Part shown: one piece after another, positions 12,703 through 25,128 of the stretch
Layout of the letters: each line of letters opens with the position of its first letter
Numbering within the stretch: the first letter of the stretch is position 1
Assembly (NCBI GenBank): GCA_921293015.1
Contig: OV121087.1
Span: 8,940,501 to 9,004,500 of the forward strand
DNA: 64,000 bases
Direction of reading: 5' to 3'
Origin: Phorcus lineatus
Lineage: Eukaryota > Mollusca > Gastropoda > Trochida > Trochidae
The notes under the pieces: model-generated
Databases searched by the model: none
Told to the model about the DNA's origin: nothing
Seen by the model: only the letters and a program-made list of their open reading frames with translations
Made by a program: the position numbers and the translations under genes

Positions 12703-15676
12703 TTAATTGCGGAGACGAAGTCCCCCATCAGCATACAGTAGTTCTCCAGTTACAAACGAGGCGAGGTCTGAAGCAAGGAACGCTGCTACCTTGGCAATCT
12801 CTTCAGGTGTTCCTGCTCTCCGCAGAGCAGAACCAAAAGCAAAGTTTTCCAGTGCCTGAAAATACACCGTTGTATGCATTTGACATTGAGCGAAGATATT
12901 GTAGACTGAAAAAAAACATTGCTGACTTTCTATTGATTAACCTCAGCCTATTTCACAAAATAAAAACAATAGTTGAAGAACACGATTTGCTTCTAAATTA
13001 AAAAACCCATTGACTGAAGGAATATTTCATGTACGTATTCTATATGGGATTTTTCAATTTTCCAAACGAAAATACCAAAGCACTGAAGAGGACAATGAAG
13101 CAACTATTTCATCTGCTTGGAGACATACCATGGTATTCATATGGATATATTGAAAACATCATAAAATAAAAACATTACTGACATCCCATTATTGGACATC
13201 AGCTGAGTTCTTATAAAATGCAAAGTGTGATAATCATTTTTCAATAACAGTAAGTATTTAAATATCAAACATCTAAAATTCTGTTCAATATGCCTGTCTA
13301 AATCTTAAATGAGAGCTCTAATTGTGGTCAGAATAAATTAATTGAACAGCACTATTTGTATCTCTACCACACAACCAACAGCAATATCCCTATTCACTTG
13401 GCCAAGGGAGAGCTACAAAATCAATTTTGCATTAAATCCTCAAATTTAAAGTGCAGTTAATTTGAAGTCATTCACATCGTGAGCCAAATATCTTCAGCAA
13501 AACTTTGTTGTGCTCTTCCGCAATGATCAGCAGAACAAACGGGTGAAAACGGCAAATTTTAAGCTGTTATTCCTAACAAAAACGCAGATGTATCACCAAA
13601 GTCATCACCAAATATTTAGCTTTCCGTCAATTGATTACTGATTACGTGCATTAATGTGAGGAAGAAGACCTTACACTTTCATGAAGATAAGATTGAATGT
13701 TCAAGAAAGGAATACGTAGGAGCATAATGAGCTCAAATTGTTGACAATCTTGTGGGACACAGCTTGAAGCTACGATCAACAATGAAAACTAAACTGCGAT
13801 TTAATGCAGACTGTTAAACAATAGTTTTGATAATAGGATTAACGACATTTAATATCTAACTGTTGGATAAGCTGTTATTGGAACAGGGTATACGTGTGAT
13901 ACAATGGGGAAGTCAATAAGTTCATAAAACAGAAGCCAGGGGTTTTGATATTCATTTCTAAAATCAATATAATCTCCCTGGACATCGATGCACTTTGCCC
14001 GTTTGTCTTTGAAACTTCTATACCCACTTGACTGGCCCCTCAGCCACGCCTCACTAGCTGCCTTAAGTCCATCATCATTGCCAAATCTTGTACCACGCAA
14101 GTGTAATTTCAAATTGCATAAAAAGAAAGAGGTCGCATGGGGCCAATTCTGTATTCTGCGGCCTGTGCTATACGCCTCTTGTGCACTGAAGTATTATCAT
14201 GAGGAAGCATATAACTCCAACAGTCAACATGCTGCGACTCTTCTGTGATAGCCGCCGCTCTCAAATGCTTCAACAACTCAGCATACTAGGCTCCTATTAT
14301 CTTAGTTTTGGTTGGTTTATATTCTATAAGAATCACGCCCCTTGAATCCCAAAAAAATGGTTCCTATGATCTAGCCAGCAGAAGGCCAAGTTCTGAACTT
14401 CTTGGTTGCAGGAGAGTGCTTATCCTTCCATTGCAGGGATGTTCGGATGACAGTGACGAATCCACGTTTTAACACCTCCAATCAGACGGGCAAGAATGTT
14501 ATCGGGATCAGCATTGTAGATATCCAAAAGCTCTCAACTGGATTCTACTCTCTTGTATCGATCTTGTGCAATTAAGTTTCGTGGCACCCATCTTGAAGAC
14601 GCCTTGGACATGTGAGAGTGCTCATGAATTATTGTGCAAACACCTTTATGAGAAATGCCACACTCTGAAGATATCCCGTTCACCTTTATCCTATGATTGG
14701 ACATGATTAATCCCTTGACCCATGCAACCATGGCTGCATGAGGACTTTGCAACAGTAGAATATTGAGGGTCTTTCCCATTTACATTGAACCCACATTATG
14801 TATTTCGGTCGTATTCACCCCTTCGTCGGTGAGAATTTTGGTAACAAAACGATGCTAAGTTTAAGAGCTTTCGATGATTACAGGAGTATACCTGTGTTCA
14901 AGAGGCTGTAAATCTCAGGTAAATGATCGAGAAGGGTTGTCTATGTCTGTAAACTGTCGTCAGATGGCCTATTTCAATGATGACATCAACGATGATGTCT
15001 TCAAGGGTGTATTAATACTCAACTTTATGAACTTATTGACTTCCCCTAGAAGATGGCTTCACACTAACATTCATTGGTTTGGTTACGCAGTTATTCCGAA
15101 ATATTACTTGCCACAAGGATTAGTGCCGTGGTTACTTAGTGCAGTGTTTTTCTGATGCTTGCTTTAGTTTACCCGTACCTGTCCCAAAGAGTTTGTGACC
15201 GTTCCGAAAACATTTCAAAATGTATGTAGGCTATTCCTCAGCCTAGTGAAATGATGGTATATAGTATGTACATATAGCTTAACATGTCACTTAGAAAACA
15301 TTCACTACATAAATATCATAACATGATATCTACACATTTTCATATGATTTTAAGTTTGTTGGATTCTTGGTTTGGCACCGAATTATTTCTAAGATACCAC
15401 AATACCGATTCTCTCTCCAAGTCGATAGCTCAAGTCATAAATTGCGAGCACCTGTTCGGATATAAATTGATTCTGATTGCAGAGTTACAACCCTGCTATT
15501 TCCATATTTTGGGGTAGGACAATGACATTTACACATCTCAATATTCATTGTACAAAGGTTATTCAAAATCGGTTTCCCAGCATTTATGTCTTTTTCAGAT
15601 TTAGTTTTGTATCAGTTCTTGGGATCTCGAAAATGTAATTAGATATAGATGCTGAGGCCTCAATGGCTAAATTGTG

Positions 15677-15730
<54 letters not shown>

Positions 15731-18700
15731 TATGATACATGTATGTGTAATTGAAAAGCATACTTCCTGTACATTCTTCAAATTGCTTCGATGTAAAACA
15801 TTAGTTGGTTGAGCAGCCCCAGCACTGAAAAAATATATCAAAGTTACTTTTTAAGAGATGTTTTCAAAAGCTATATTTTACTTCACGTTTGCTAATAAGC
15901 CTTCCTCTACTTTGGTAATCCTTGAATAATGGTTACAACATGGAAGTTTATGGAAGCAGGTTTCCTTTTCTGCTTATGATTTTCAATCAGGACAGAAAAA
16001 AAACAGGAACGTAGACTACCAAAATACTTTACAGTAAGTCGAGGCCAATATCTTCACGAGTACGATGGTAAGAGGACAGTCCAGTGTTTACTGCTGACAT
16101 AGAAGAATAACAGTAGTTCATTCCACTGTATAGGGTCACATTCATTAATACAGAAAATATCCAGTTGTCTTTTGTCTTCCAATTTGCTGATAAGGGTGAG
16201 AGGGAAAGCAAAAACAATGACAGTGTAGAATAGAATGCTAGTGCTTAAGACAACTGGATACAAGACAAGTTTTCATAGTCACTGATTTTACTTACTTTAG
16301 AGAATTGACACGAACTCCCCTCGGTCCAAGTTCTAAATTCAACATATGTAATTTAGTAACTTAAGTACATATATTTTGTTCCACGACGAATATAAAGAGA
16401 TAACTATGTTTTACATTTTAATTAATCTAAACTACTTCCCGAGGCTAATAATCAATTATATCTACAGATTTACATGAATAATACGGATTTGTGCAGTGCC
16501 CTTACCTCTATCATGTAAGCTAAAATATCTATATCATTGATTGATACATGATAATTGATGTATTTTGAAAGAAGAAAATAAAAATATCAAAATATTATTG
16601 AACGTTTTAAAACAAGATGACAGAAGCCTCATGGGGGGCATAGCGCAGTGGTTAGCGCGTTCGGCTTCGGATCATGAGGTCCGTGTTTCGAATCCCGCCA
16701 GGAGCTCGGCAAATTTGTCTGAAGTAGAGAACTTTTCTACACGCATTTAGGTTTGCGTGCAATGCTACACTAAATTTCAGTGCAGTACCACCCATGGTTC
16801 GCTAGTTCCCGCCGATGCTCGCAGGTTTCACCGCAATGCATAGCCACAATGGTGTTGCGGGCTTTCTCCCTGCAATAATACTAGCATCCGCGATAAAAGT
16901 GAAATAACCTTGAAAGCGCCGTTAAACACCAATTCACCTCACCTAACCTCAAAAGCTTCATATCTTAAGAGAACTTTCATTAGGTTTTCCATTGATGACC
17001 AATAATTTTGAAATATGCGAACTTTAGCTTTATATTTTTGTCTGAAACGGAATGGTGATCCAAGCGTAAACAAGTAAAGGAATAAAACTCGTTACCTGCT
17101 GCCAGCGTCTTTGTAAACGCATCTATCGCCACCTTCGACAAGTTGTACACGCCCATCTCCTTTGTCTGAGAATGTGAGTACCAAAATCATTTTTTCACTG
17201 CCTTGGAAATATAACATAACTGTCTTATGTTTTTCCCAGTTGAATTCTTATTTGTTTCCCCTCAAAATCATTATTTGTCATTTCCAAAAAATATTTTTTT
17301 AAATAATTATTATTTGTCATTTCTTTGCATTGGATACATTAAAACATCACTCATGTTATGTTTCCTCACGGTTAAATCATTATATGTCTCTTGAAAACGT
17401 TTATTTGAATCTTGTATTTCATTTATTTTTTGACAAATGCCAGCCAAAATACTTACCAGTAAACTTGAACTGCTGCTGGATATGTTCACAACGTTGCCTG
17501 TAAATATGAACAAATTCAGACACGATCATTTCCTAAATTGGTATCGTAGGTAAAATGTAGGCAATACTTAGCAAAAACTTCTTCCTTAATTCAAACAAGT
17601 TGAAATGACAATGGCTTATTGTAAAGAGGGCAAACTCCTCTACAAGTACATGTAAATATAAATAACAAAAGTATTAACATACTAATGCTACATGTAAAAA
17701 GGGTGGTAAATGGGGCATGAAAAATACATTTGAACGCAGAAAGTATCCTCATTCGGCGAATAAGGACATGAATGAAGAAAATGGATACATGAATGTAAAG
17801 GACATAATTTGTACTATCAATATATACAATAATTGGTAATTTCATAATTATATGTAGATGGGAGGCGGGCAAAAGGACGCAAGCTCGAACCGCGTGACAG
17901 TTACCATGAAGTGGGTGCATGGCTTTCACCTTACCCGGCCTTTAACTTTCGAGATCAAGGAAATAGCTATATAGATAGCGTTTGATAGAAACAAACATTT
18001 GATCTTGGTGAAAATGATTTCAAATCGAAGGAAGTTTACTATTCTGTATATTTCTCACTCTCAAACCAAACTTTATAAAATTGTTTTCGACGTTTTCCTT
18101 GATTTTTGTGACATTACAACATATAATTGACACCATGGTAAATTCATATGTACATCGGAACAACAATACTTTTCTAATACCAATTGTATCACTTCTTTAT
18201 CTTTCACGGGCGAGTGTTACAATTAGGTCTACAAACAAAAGTGACAGATTCTTTCGACAGACTTTGTTTGGTAGATCATGAAGATGAAAATTTCTTCGAC
18301 TGAACCACCTTTCATGAATGCCCAGCGACAACCAAACCAATAACAACAGTTCAGAAGTCGTGTTACCTTTAGACTTGACAAGGTGTGGTATGGCGAGTTT
18401 AGTCAACAGGACAGGCGCCTTCAGGTTAATATTCATTATACTGTCATAGTGGTCCTCTGGGAGGTCTTCTAGGAAATCGAAGTACACGATGCCAGCATTG
18501 TTTACCTGCGTACAATGAAAAGGAAAATAGGTCTTAAAGAATTATAATTGTATCCAACGGGATTATTAAAAAGTAACACTTCATCCCATTTCGAAAAGTC
18601 CTTGTCCAATTTCCTCTGGTATCATCTTTACTTTTCTACAATACCAGTAGCTTACTCTTACTTAAAGATTTAAGTATTTTTAACATATGTAAACCAACCA

Positions 18701-21700
18701 GAATGTCAAGTTGACCAAACTTGTCCATGGTTTGAGCAACCAGTTTACTGCGATCCTCGTCTTGAACAATGTCGCCGACTGTTGTCAATATCTTGAATGT
18801 TCAAAGAAAAAGGGTCACGTGTAAATCAAACGGATGACATTTTCCCATTTCTCTGTTTAAAAAGAGATCTTTAGAAAATTATAGAGAAAACCTGTTTCTA
18901 AAAGCAAGATGTACGAAAGGAAGCATTATCGATATTTTTAAAGTTTATTTATTTATGTATATGAAAACAAAGTACTTATCAATTTATCCCTCCAACTATT
19001 CAATAAAATCTCTTTGAGCCAAGAACCAGTTAAAAAAATTTAGTTAACACTTACGTCGCCCCTGTCAAGATTTGTTTTTGTAGCCACATCATGCAGGTTG
19101 TCCGATTTTCGACCGGCAAGTGAAAGTCTCGCTCCTTGGCTAGCAAAGTATTCAGCTATGGCTGCTCCGATACCAGAACTCGCACCTAGCAGCAACACAA
19201 AATTGTTTTAAGTCCATGTCTTTGGCTTGTAAAGCTGTTAGTTACAGAATGACAAGTTGCAAAGGTCCTGATTTCCAGTCCTATTGGGGTAAAAAAAATT
19301 TCGTCTGTCCTGCGCCCACTGACTGACTACCACGCGGAGTTGTGATTACAGCCTGGTCGGGAGTCGGGAACAGACTTCCGTGCACGTGCATTGTTTGTGC
19401 GTGAGCTTTTATGGCGCTTCAGTCAGTCAAACCACATTAACAAAAGTTAATATATGAGAAAACAAGATCAAAGTATCATTTTTTAAATTTATTCTCAAAA
19501 TAGTTTACACTGACACCAATGCAATTGAACCAGCGACGTTCCAGCTTCGTTATTCCAATCTTCCGCATCCTGCGATCAAGATATCTCTCCACGGCAGCAA
19601 TAAGGGTGTTGTTATCAGCAAAAACACGTCCACGTAAATGATGCTTCAGTTTGGGGAAACGGAAGGGGAAGTCCGATAGTGCCGAATCGCGGGAATAAGG
19701 TGGATGCAAATGACTTTCAAAGCCACATTCGGTCGCGGCAGTGACAGCAACATTGTCCTGAAGGAGCACAACCCTGATCTGATCTTCCCTCGCCGCTTGA
19801 TCTTGATTGCTGCCCTTAATTGCCTCTGTTCATTATCATAATATGACCCGTTGATAGTTTGGCCCTAAATTAAGTAATCTATCATATATACCCTGGCCAT
19901 CCAAAAAATTGAAGCCATCACTTTTCTAACAGAGGGAAATTGCTCAAGGGTGGGGAACAGAGGGAAATTGCTCGAGGGTGGGGAACAGAGGGAAATTGCT
20001 CGAGGGTGGGGAATTGGCATGCTTCCACCATTTGCTTTGGTTATTGGTTTCATGGTCACAGTGATGTGTCCTCGTCTCATCTAATGTTTTCAGGAAATTA
20101 TCCCTGTTCCCCTGTAATCGAGCCAAAAGTTCCTTTGTAACGTCTAGGCGTTTCTGTTTCTGGTCACCAGTTAATAATTCTTAGCACCAACTTTGCAGAC
20201 AGCTTGCTCATGCGAAGAAAATCTCTCAATATACCAACCCGAAATTAATGCCCGGTGTCTCAGCTATGTATTGTATTGGTCCCACGTCTGTCTGTAAGTA
20301 CCATGCCGTGAATAGCATTAACTTGAACATCAACTTCATCTCTCTGCTTGCCACGTATAAATTCAGCAACCCATTTGGCAACTGTGGACAATGCAAGGGA
20401 GTCATCCCCGATTGTATCAACCATGTCTTCGTGGATAACCTGTGCAGGCATTCTTTTCCTGAACATATATTTGATGACTGCACATCACTCACTTTTCAAG
20501 CTTCTTCACTCCTATGCACTTTGGGATTTGACATCTCAAAAACTACGAACTCTACGGAGATTGCTTTCCAGGGTTATACATAATTTGGAAGTAGTGGATT
20601 GTAAAACCATGCTTATTCTACGAACTTTTATATTTTCTCCCAGTAGGAAACGTTTTGATTAGCGTCTTTGGTGATAGGTCAGTTTATTTAAGTATCAATT
20701 ATGGCAGGATCTACTATAAACATATGCAATTTCAGCCGAAGAAACGCATTTGTTGTATTCGTGCTTTACAGTAACCATATGAATGTTACGCTGGTTGAAC
20801 GGTTAATGCGACAGCAATCCATGTACCTTTGCAAAGCATTTTTCACCAACTGACCTTTAGTTACCACTATCACATTTAAAGATACATGGATTCAATGATA
20901 GATAACCCAGTCTAGGCAAGTGATAGATTTCTTTTAGGTTTATATTACACTGATTACGTTTTCAATATTGATTTGAAATATTCAGCAACAATTGGTACTT
21001 CGTAATGACAGCTTCAATGACACCATTGATAAAGATTTGCGGATGTGACTTCGTGTGTTCAGCAGTCTCTTTAAACTTAACAAAGTTAAGACCCCTCCCC
21101 CCCCCCCCCCTTCTATCAATGATAGATTCAAGTCAATAAAAAAATGAATAGTAAATCATTTAAAACGCCCCCCCTCCAACCCCCCCGACCCCCCCGGATC
21201 CGCCCCTGAATTTGATATGTTGAAACTGGTTACACATCTTGTTCCCCTTCTCTCGCATGGTCGATTATGAACACATTTATGTAATCATTTTTATTAAAAT
21301 GTTTGCGTCCCAGAGTCGTTTGAGCGACCCTGTTTAAAGCATCTTATATTTCTATTTACAGTATTATACGTGCGCGGGAATGTCCTTGTTAAATGTCCAC
21401 AACATTAAAAAACCTTTGGATGATATCTAAACACTCTGATACTTTTACTTGAATAGATAGAAATAGATTTAGTAACAGCACGAATTTAGTACAAGATGCA
21501 CAATGAAAAACAGAAACATAACATAGTTAAGTAGCATTATATATTACATCTACTTGAATAGATGGAAATAGATTTAGTAACAGCACGAATTTAGTACAAG
21601 ATGCACAATGAAAAACAGAAACATAACATAGTTACGTAGTATTATATATTACGTCTACTTGAATAGATAGAAATAGATTTAGTAACAGCACGAATTTAGT

Positions 21701-22564
21701 ACAAGATGCACAATGAAAAACAGAAACATAACATAGTTACGTAGCATTATATATTACATCTACTTGAATAGACAGAAATAGATTTAGTAACAGCACGAAT
21801 TTAGTACAAGATACACAATGAAAAACAGAAACATAACATAGTTACGTAGTATTATATATTACGTCTACTTGAATAGATAGAAATAGATTTAGTAACAGCA
21901 CGAATTTAGTACAAGATGCACAATGAAAAACAGAAACATAACATAGTTACGTAGCATTATATATTACATCTACTTGAATAGACAGAAATAGATTTAGTAA
22001 CAGCACGAATTTAGTACAAGATGCACAATGAAAAACAGAAACATAACATAGTTACGTAACATTATATATTACATCTACTTTAATAGATAGAAATAGATTT
22101 AGTAACAGCACGAATTTAGTACAAGATACATAATGAAAAACAGAAACATAACATAGTTACGTAGTATTATATATTACGTCTACTTGAATAGATAGAAATA
22201 GATTTAGTAACAGCACGAATTTAGTACAAGATGCACAATGAAAAACAGAAACATAACATAGTTACGTAGCATTATATATTACATCTACTTGAATAGACAG
22301 AAATAGATTTAGTAACAGCACGAATTTAGTACAAGATGCACAATGAAAAGCAGAAACATAACATAGTTACGTAACATTATATAATACATCGTTTATCTAT
22401 TATGTATTTCTCAATGAAAAATATGGCGGACGTTGTAAAACTGTATAAGTTGATGGATACTCGCTAAAGGAAACAATTAATTTGAGAAAGTATAGTCAAC
22501 CCATATGATACAATAGAAAATATGTACCTGTGACAAGAGCAACCTTTCCTCTGAGCGACTGCAT
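12703..22564 (-). CDS. SDR-family oxidoreductase, complete middle copy (SDR2), nine exons
   Basis: Classical short-chain dehydrogenase/reductase, 253 aa, the usual family length. Coding exons in transcript order: 22528-22564, 19055-19185, 18699-18791, 18367-18505, 17457-17497, 17096-17165, 16296-16332, 15764-15824, 12703-12855. Each has AG/GT borders and the nine join in one frame (762 nt with stop). Visible motifs: cofactor loop TGASSGIG (residues 12-19), AGR after the second strand (suggests NADP(H), inference), NNAG (89-92), tetrad Asn about 114, catalytic Ser about 141, Tyr154-x3-Lys158, and the late motif TGELLYADGG. The substrate cannot be told; no signal peptide or membrane segment is seen, so probably cytosolic. 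The start is the ATG opening MQSLRGKVALVT, shared by all copies. Oddity: the usual PG after RVNS is NAG here. It is flanked by broken copies and is the only one that looks able to encode a working enzyme. Confidence 0.85.
13849..14800 (-). mobile_element. Mariner-type transposase relic 1
   Basis: Minus-strand pieces in order: HTH region SNHRIKVNGISSECGISHKG with HMSKASSRWVPRNL (14534-14779), ELLDIYNADPDNILAR ending KTWIRHCHP (about 14400-14530), and the C-terminal KLHLRGTRFGNDDGLKAA and KCIDVQGDYI (13849-14112). The usual GDETW reads GGVKTW, so the first catalytic Asp is gone, and frames change. Inactive fossil, downstream of the middle SDR copy's intron 8 side. Inverted ends were not found. 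Confidence 0.8.
15680..15727. repeat. TA dinucleotide repeat in SDR2 intron 8
   Basis: Uninterrupted TA run of about 24 units, close to the exon 8 donor site (exon ends at 15764). Confidence 0.97.
16633..16950 (+). mobile_element. SINE S1, full-length copy in SDR2 intron
   Basis: Best copy of the family. The A box TAGCGCAGTGGTTAGCGCG and B box GTTTCGAATCC form a tRNA-like head. The body contains AATGCTACACT and ACCACCCATGGTTCGC; the tail has GAAAGCGCCGTTAAACACC and ends in a CACCTCACCT repeat. It lies in the intron between exons 6 and 7 of the middle SDR gene, antisense to it. Confidence 0.82.
19476..20495 (-). mobile_element. Mariner-type transposase relic 2, in intron 1 of SDR2
   Basis: Minus-strand N-terminal region VIHEDMVDTIGDDSLALSTV with KWVAEF (20260-20466), a decayed RMSKLSAKLV stretch near 20170-20220, and a C-terminal block with LLQDN, HPPYS and FPKLKHHLRGR (19476-19769). 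Frameshifts and a triplicated 27-bp segment (19925-20012) break the middle. Not the same copy as relic 1; inactive. Confidence 0.8.
19925..20012. repeat. Three tandem 27-bp units inside mariner relic 2
   Basis: CAGAGGGAAATTGCTCRAGG plus GTGGGGAA repeated three times with one base of variation. Confidence 0.9.
21091..21208. repeat. C-rich tracts in SDR2 intron 1
   Basis: Runs of 12 or more C near 21098-21110 and several C6-C7 runs at 21169-21200, separated by AT-rich sequence. Low-complexity; no coding signal. Confidence 0.7.
21451..22388. repeat. Nine tandem 105-bp satellite units in SDR2 intron 1
   Basis: Units start at 21451, 21556, 21661, 21766, 21871, 21976, 22081, 22186 and 22291, each opening GAATAGAYAGAAATAGATTT; the last is slightly short. 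Variant marks (GATAG/GACAG, GTAGT/GTAGC/GTAAC, ACGTC/ACATC) recur every third unit in units 4-9, giving a 315-bp higher-order period. Confidence 0.95.
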
Positions 22565-22647
22565 ATTAGGTATGTTCTGCACCGTATACTGAATATAGGT
22601 CAGGTCATTTACGGATGGTGCAACTTGTTATGCAGTAATTTTATTTA

Positions 22648-23420
22648 AAGGGGCACGTCGTATATTATGTCAACTATACGTAAATTGTATAACAAACTTC
22701 ACAAATGGTGTTATTTTATCAAAACTTATTGGTTGTATCTGAAAATTAGCCTCAGAAAGCTAAGTTCAGTTCATAAAAGGACAATAAATAGGTCAAAGTC
22801 ATGATTTGTGATTTAAAGCCTGACCTATAAAAAAATTTTTTTTTTACCAAAAACAATTTGAAGTGATTTTTAAATGCAAATGATACTAATTCATACTGAT
22901 TTATCTAATAATATAAGATTTATTCATTTCTGATTGAAATATGTCATGGCATGTACATTTATGTACATTCTTGCACCTGATTTCGTGTATGTACATATAC
23001 ATGTACGTCCTGACTGACGCCAAGAGGGGTCATGATTTGAGATCTAAAACCAGACAATGACGCGCGTCATTAAACGTACTTATGGAAACTAACTTACAGC
23101 AGACACAGAAACAAATATGAGCTTGTAGGGTTTATTAGGTCATTTAACTAATATGCATGTGGATTAAATGGATTTTTTCGACAAATAAACACTTAGTGAT
23201 TACAATTAAAAACTGTAAATCATAATAATTTTGGCAATTTAGAAATAAAGATAAAACTTTAGAACGGCGATTTGAACCTAACCCAGGAAATTTGATATTT
23301 TGGCTCTTATGAAAGTCCCATACGTATACATTATATACGAAACATGCTCTGTGTTTTAAATATGTTAGCTTGTGTGTCATTATATACCCTTTTGACTGTG
23401 GATAAAGGAGGTATTTCACT
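22648..23420. repeat. Dispersed repeat R1 upstream of SDR2
   Basis: Same order of blocks as 9416-9895: GGGGCAC, AAACTTCACAAATGG, AAACCAGACAATGACGCGCG, GCAGACACAGAAAC, TTTAGAACGGCGATTTG and ATTTTGGCTCT. Either part of the gene duplication or independent insertions. Confidence 0.65.
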
Positions 23421-25128
23421 ATTAGTTTGGTCTATTTTCAACTTTCTACGATAGTGAGAACCAATCTTAAGCGTCTTTATTCTAAAACATCGCTAATTTC
23501 GTCCATGGCATCCGCCATATCATCTTGCGTTGTGACGTCACATCCTAAAGCTTTTGATGTTTGCAATATAAATATTGCTATGACACTGTTAAGGATGATT
23601 TGGAAAAAATTAACTACTATCGTCTAAACATTGTTCGCCTTTTATTTATCCATAAAATGACTTGGTAAAAATATATATCCAGGGTTGAAATGTGACAAAG
23701 TAAATATTCTTTCATTTCAAGAACAATTCATCTTTTGATATTTTCAAAAAAATGTATTGTATTACAAATGTGGCCAGACATTTCACAATATCCACGTTCC
23801 AAAGCGGCGCATACGAAAGGTTCTTTCTTGAATACTTGATTCGTATATCAGTTTATGTCCAGGTACATTTTCATTTCTTATATATAAGGAATAAAGGTAC
23901 GCGGTAACATCGGTTTCTTGCAATACAGAAACTACATGATACGTACCTGAACACTTTTCAGAAAATATCCAATTTATCGGAGGTTTAAAATACGTGCATG
24001 AAATACGTGCATACTGACTGAGGGTCGGATAAGGTTGCAATTTCAGTGATACGAAGGACTGACTCGATCTGGCATCATCTGTATCGTCAGAAAATCAACT
24101 GCAGGAACCTTTTGAATAAATAAACAATAATAATAAACTAATTGACTTTGACAACCTTATAGAATTTTTTATTTCAATTCATTGAAAAGTGTTCTCGTTG
24201 TCAATATGATTGCGCTATTTTAGACATTTCTGGTCTGACTTAAGAAAATACTTGAAGTTGAATAATCGATGAGATATCAATATTGGGTAAAGGAGAATCA
24301 ACTGTGGGTGATGACCGAATGGCGCCCTGTGTTCTAGCATACATCTAAGGTTTGAAGTAGTAATCAGACATGTTTTCAAATGGTACATTTTCAGCAACTG
24401 CAATTTGCGTCGTTTTATATGATGATGTCACAATCATTTTCGCAACTGAAGCAAAATGATAATGAGCACTTCACTCAATGTTTTAAAAGTTCATTATTTT
24501 TTTTTTATATAAGTTAGTTGTATGTTTTTTTACGTTTTCTGGGCTTATATCGGGGCAATTAAAACATTACATGCCTTTCTGATCAAAATATATTTATAAA
24601 TTTACGAACCATTGTCCGAACTTTCGGAACCAGGGTAATGTTGATGGATTACAAACATCTCCACATTCAAATTTTAAATATCTATAATATTTCACAACAG
24701 ATTGATTAATCCAATTTTCTCCATTAATATGATTACAATTTATGATAGCGCTTTTTAAACTATATATATATTGCGTGTCACTAATATATGTGCATACAGA
24801 GTTCTCTCAGGTTATTCCAACCGTTACCTTGATGCAAGCTCGCATGATATTAACTGTTTAAAACTAACATTTTTTGGGGAAGGGGCATATTAAGACAGAG
24901 CAAGGAGGAACCTTTCTAACGTGCAGTTCATAACAAATAAGCCAAAGTCAAGAGGGTCAAAGTCATGTATAAGCAAATATGACTTTGTTATTAGCCTGAG
25001 AATACCGAAGGCACTCAGCAATCACGTAATGCATATGTGCAAATGATGTAAACCTTGATTATGTTTAAGTTTGGACAGATGGACTTATATAAGGGGTAAG
25101 TAACATACACCGAACAAAATTGATAAAA
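23421..25128. other. Intergenic between SDR2 and SDR3
   Basis: No exon or RNA gene seen. Short direct repeat AAATACGTGCATG near 23988-24010. Otherwise AT-rich unique sequence. Confidence 0.5.

Noticed and set aside
14874..15155. 93-codon open frame on the plus strand
   Set aside because: No family signature; it lies in AT-rich intron sequence next to the opposite-strand mariner relic.
16633..16720. Working tRNA gene at the A-box/B-box sequence
   Set aside because: The acceptor stem does not close and the same head recurs with a common 230-base body in six other places, so it is a SINE head.
21451..22388. Regular 105-bp repeats as a CRISPR array
   Set aside because: The whole 105-bp unit repeats with no unique spacers, and the setting is a eukaryotic intron.
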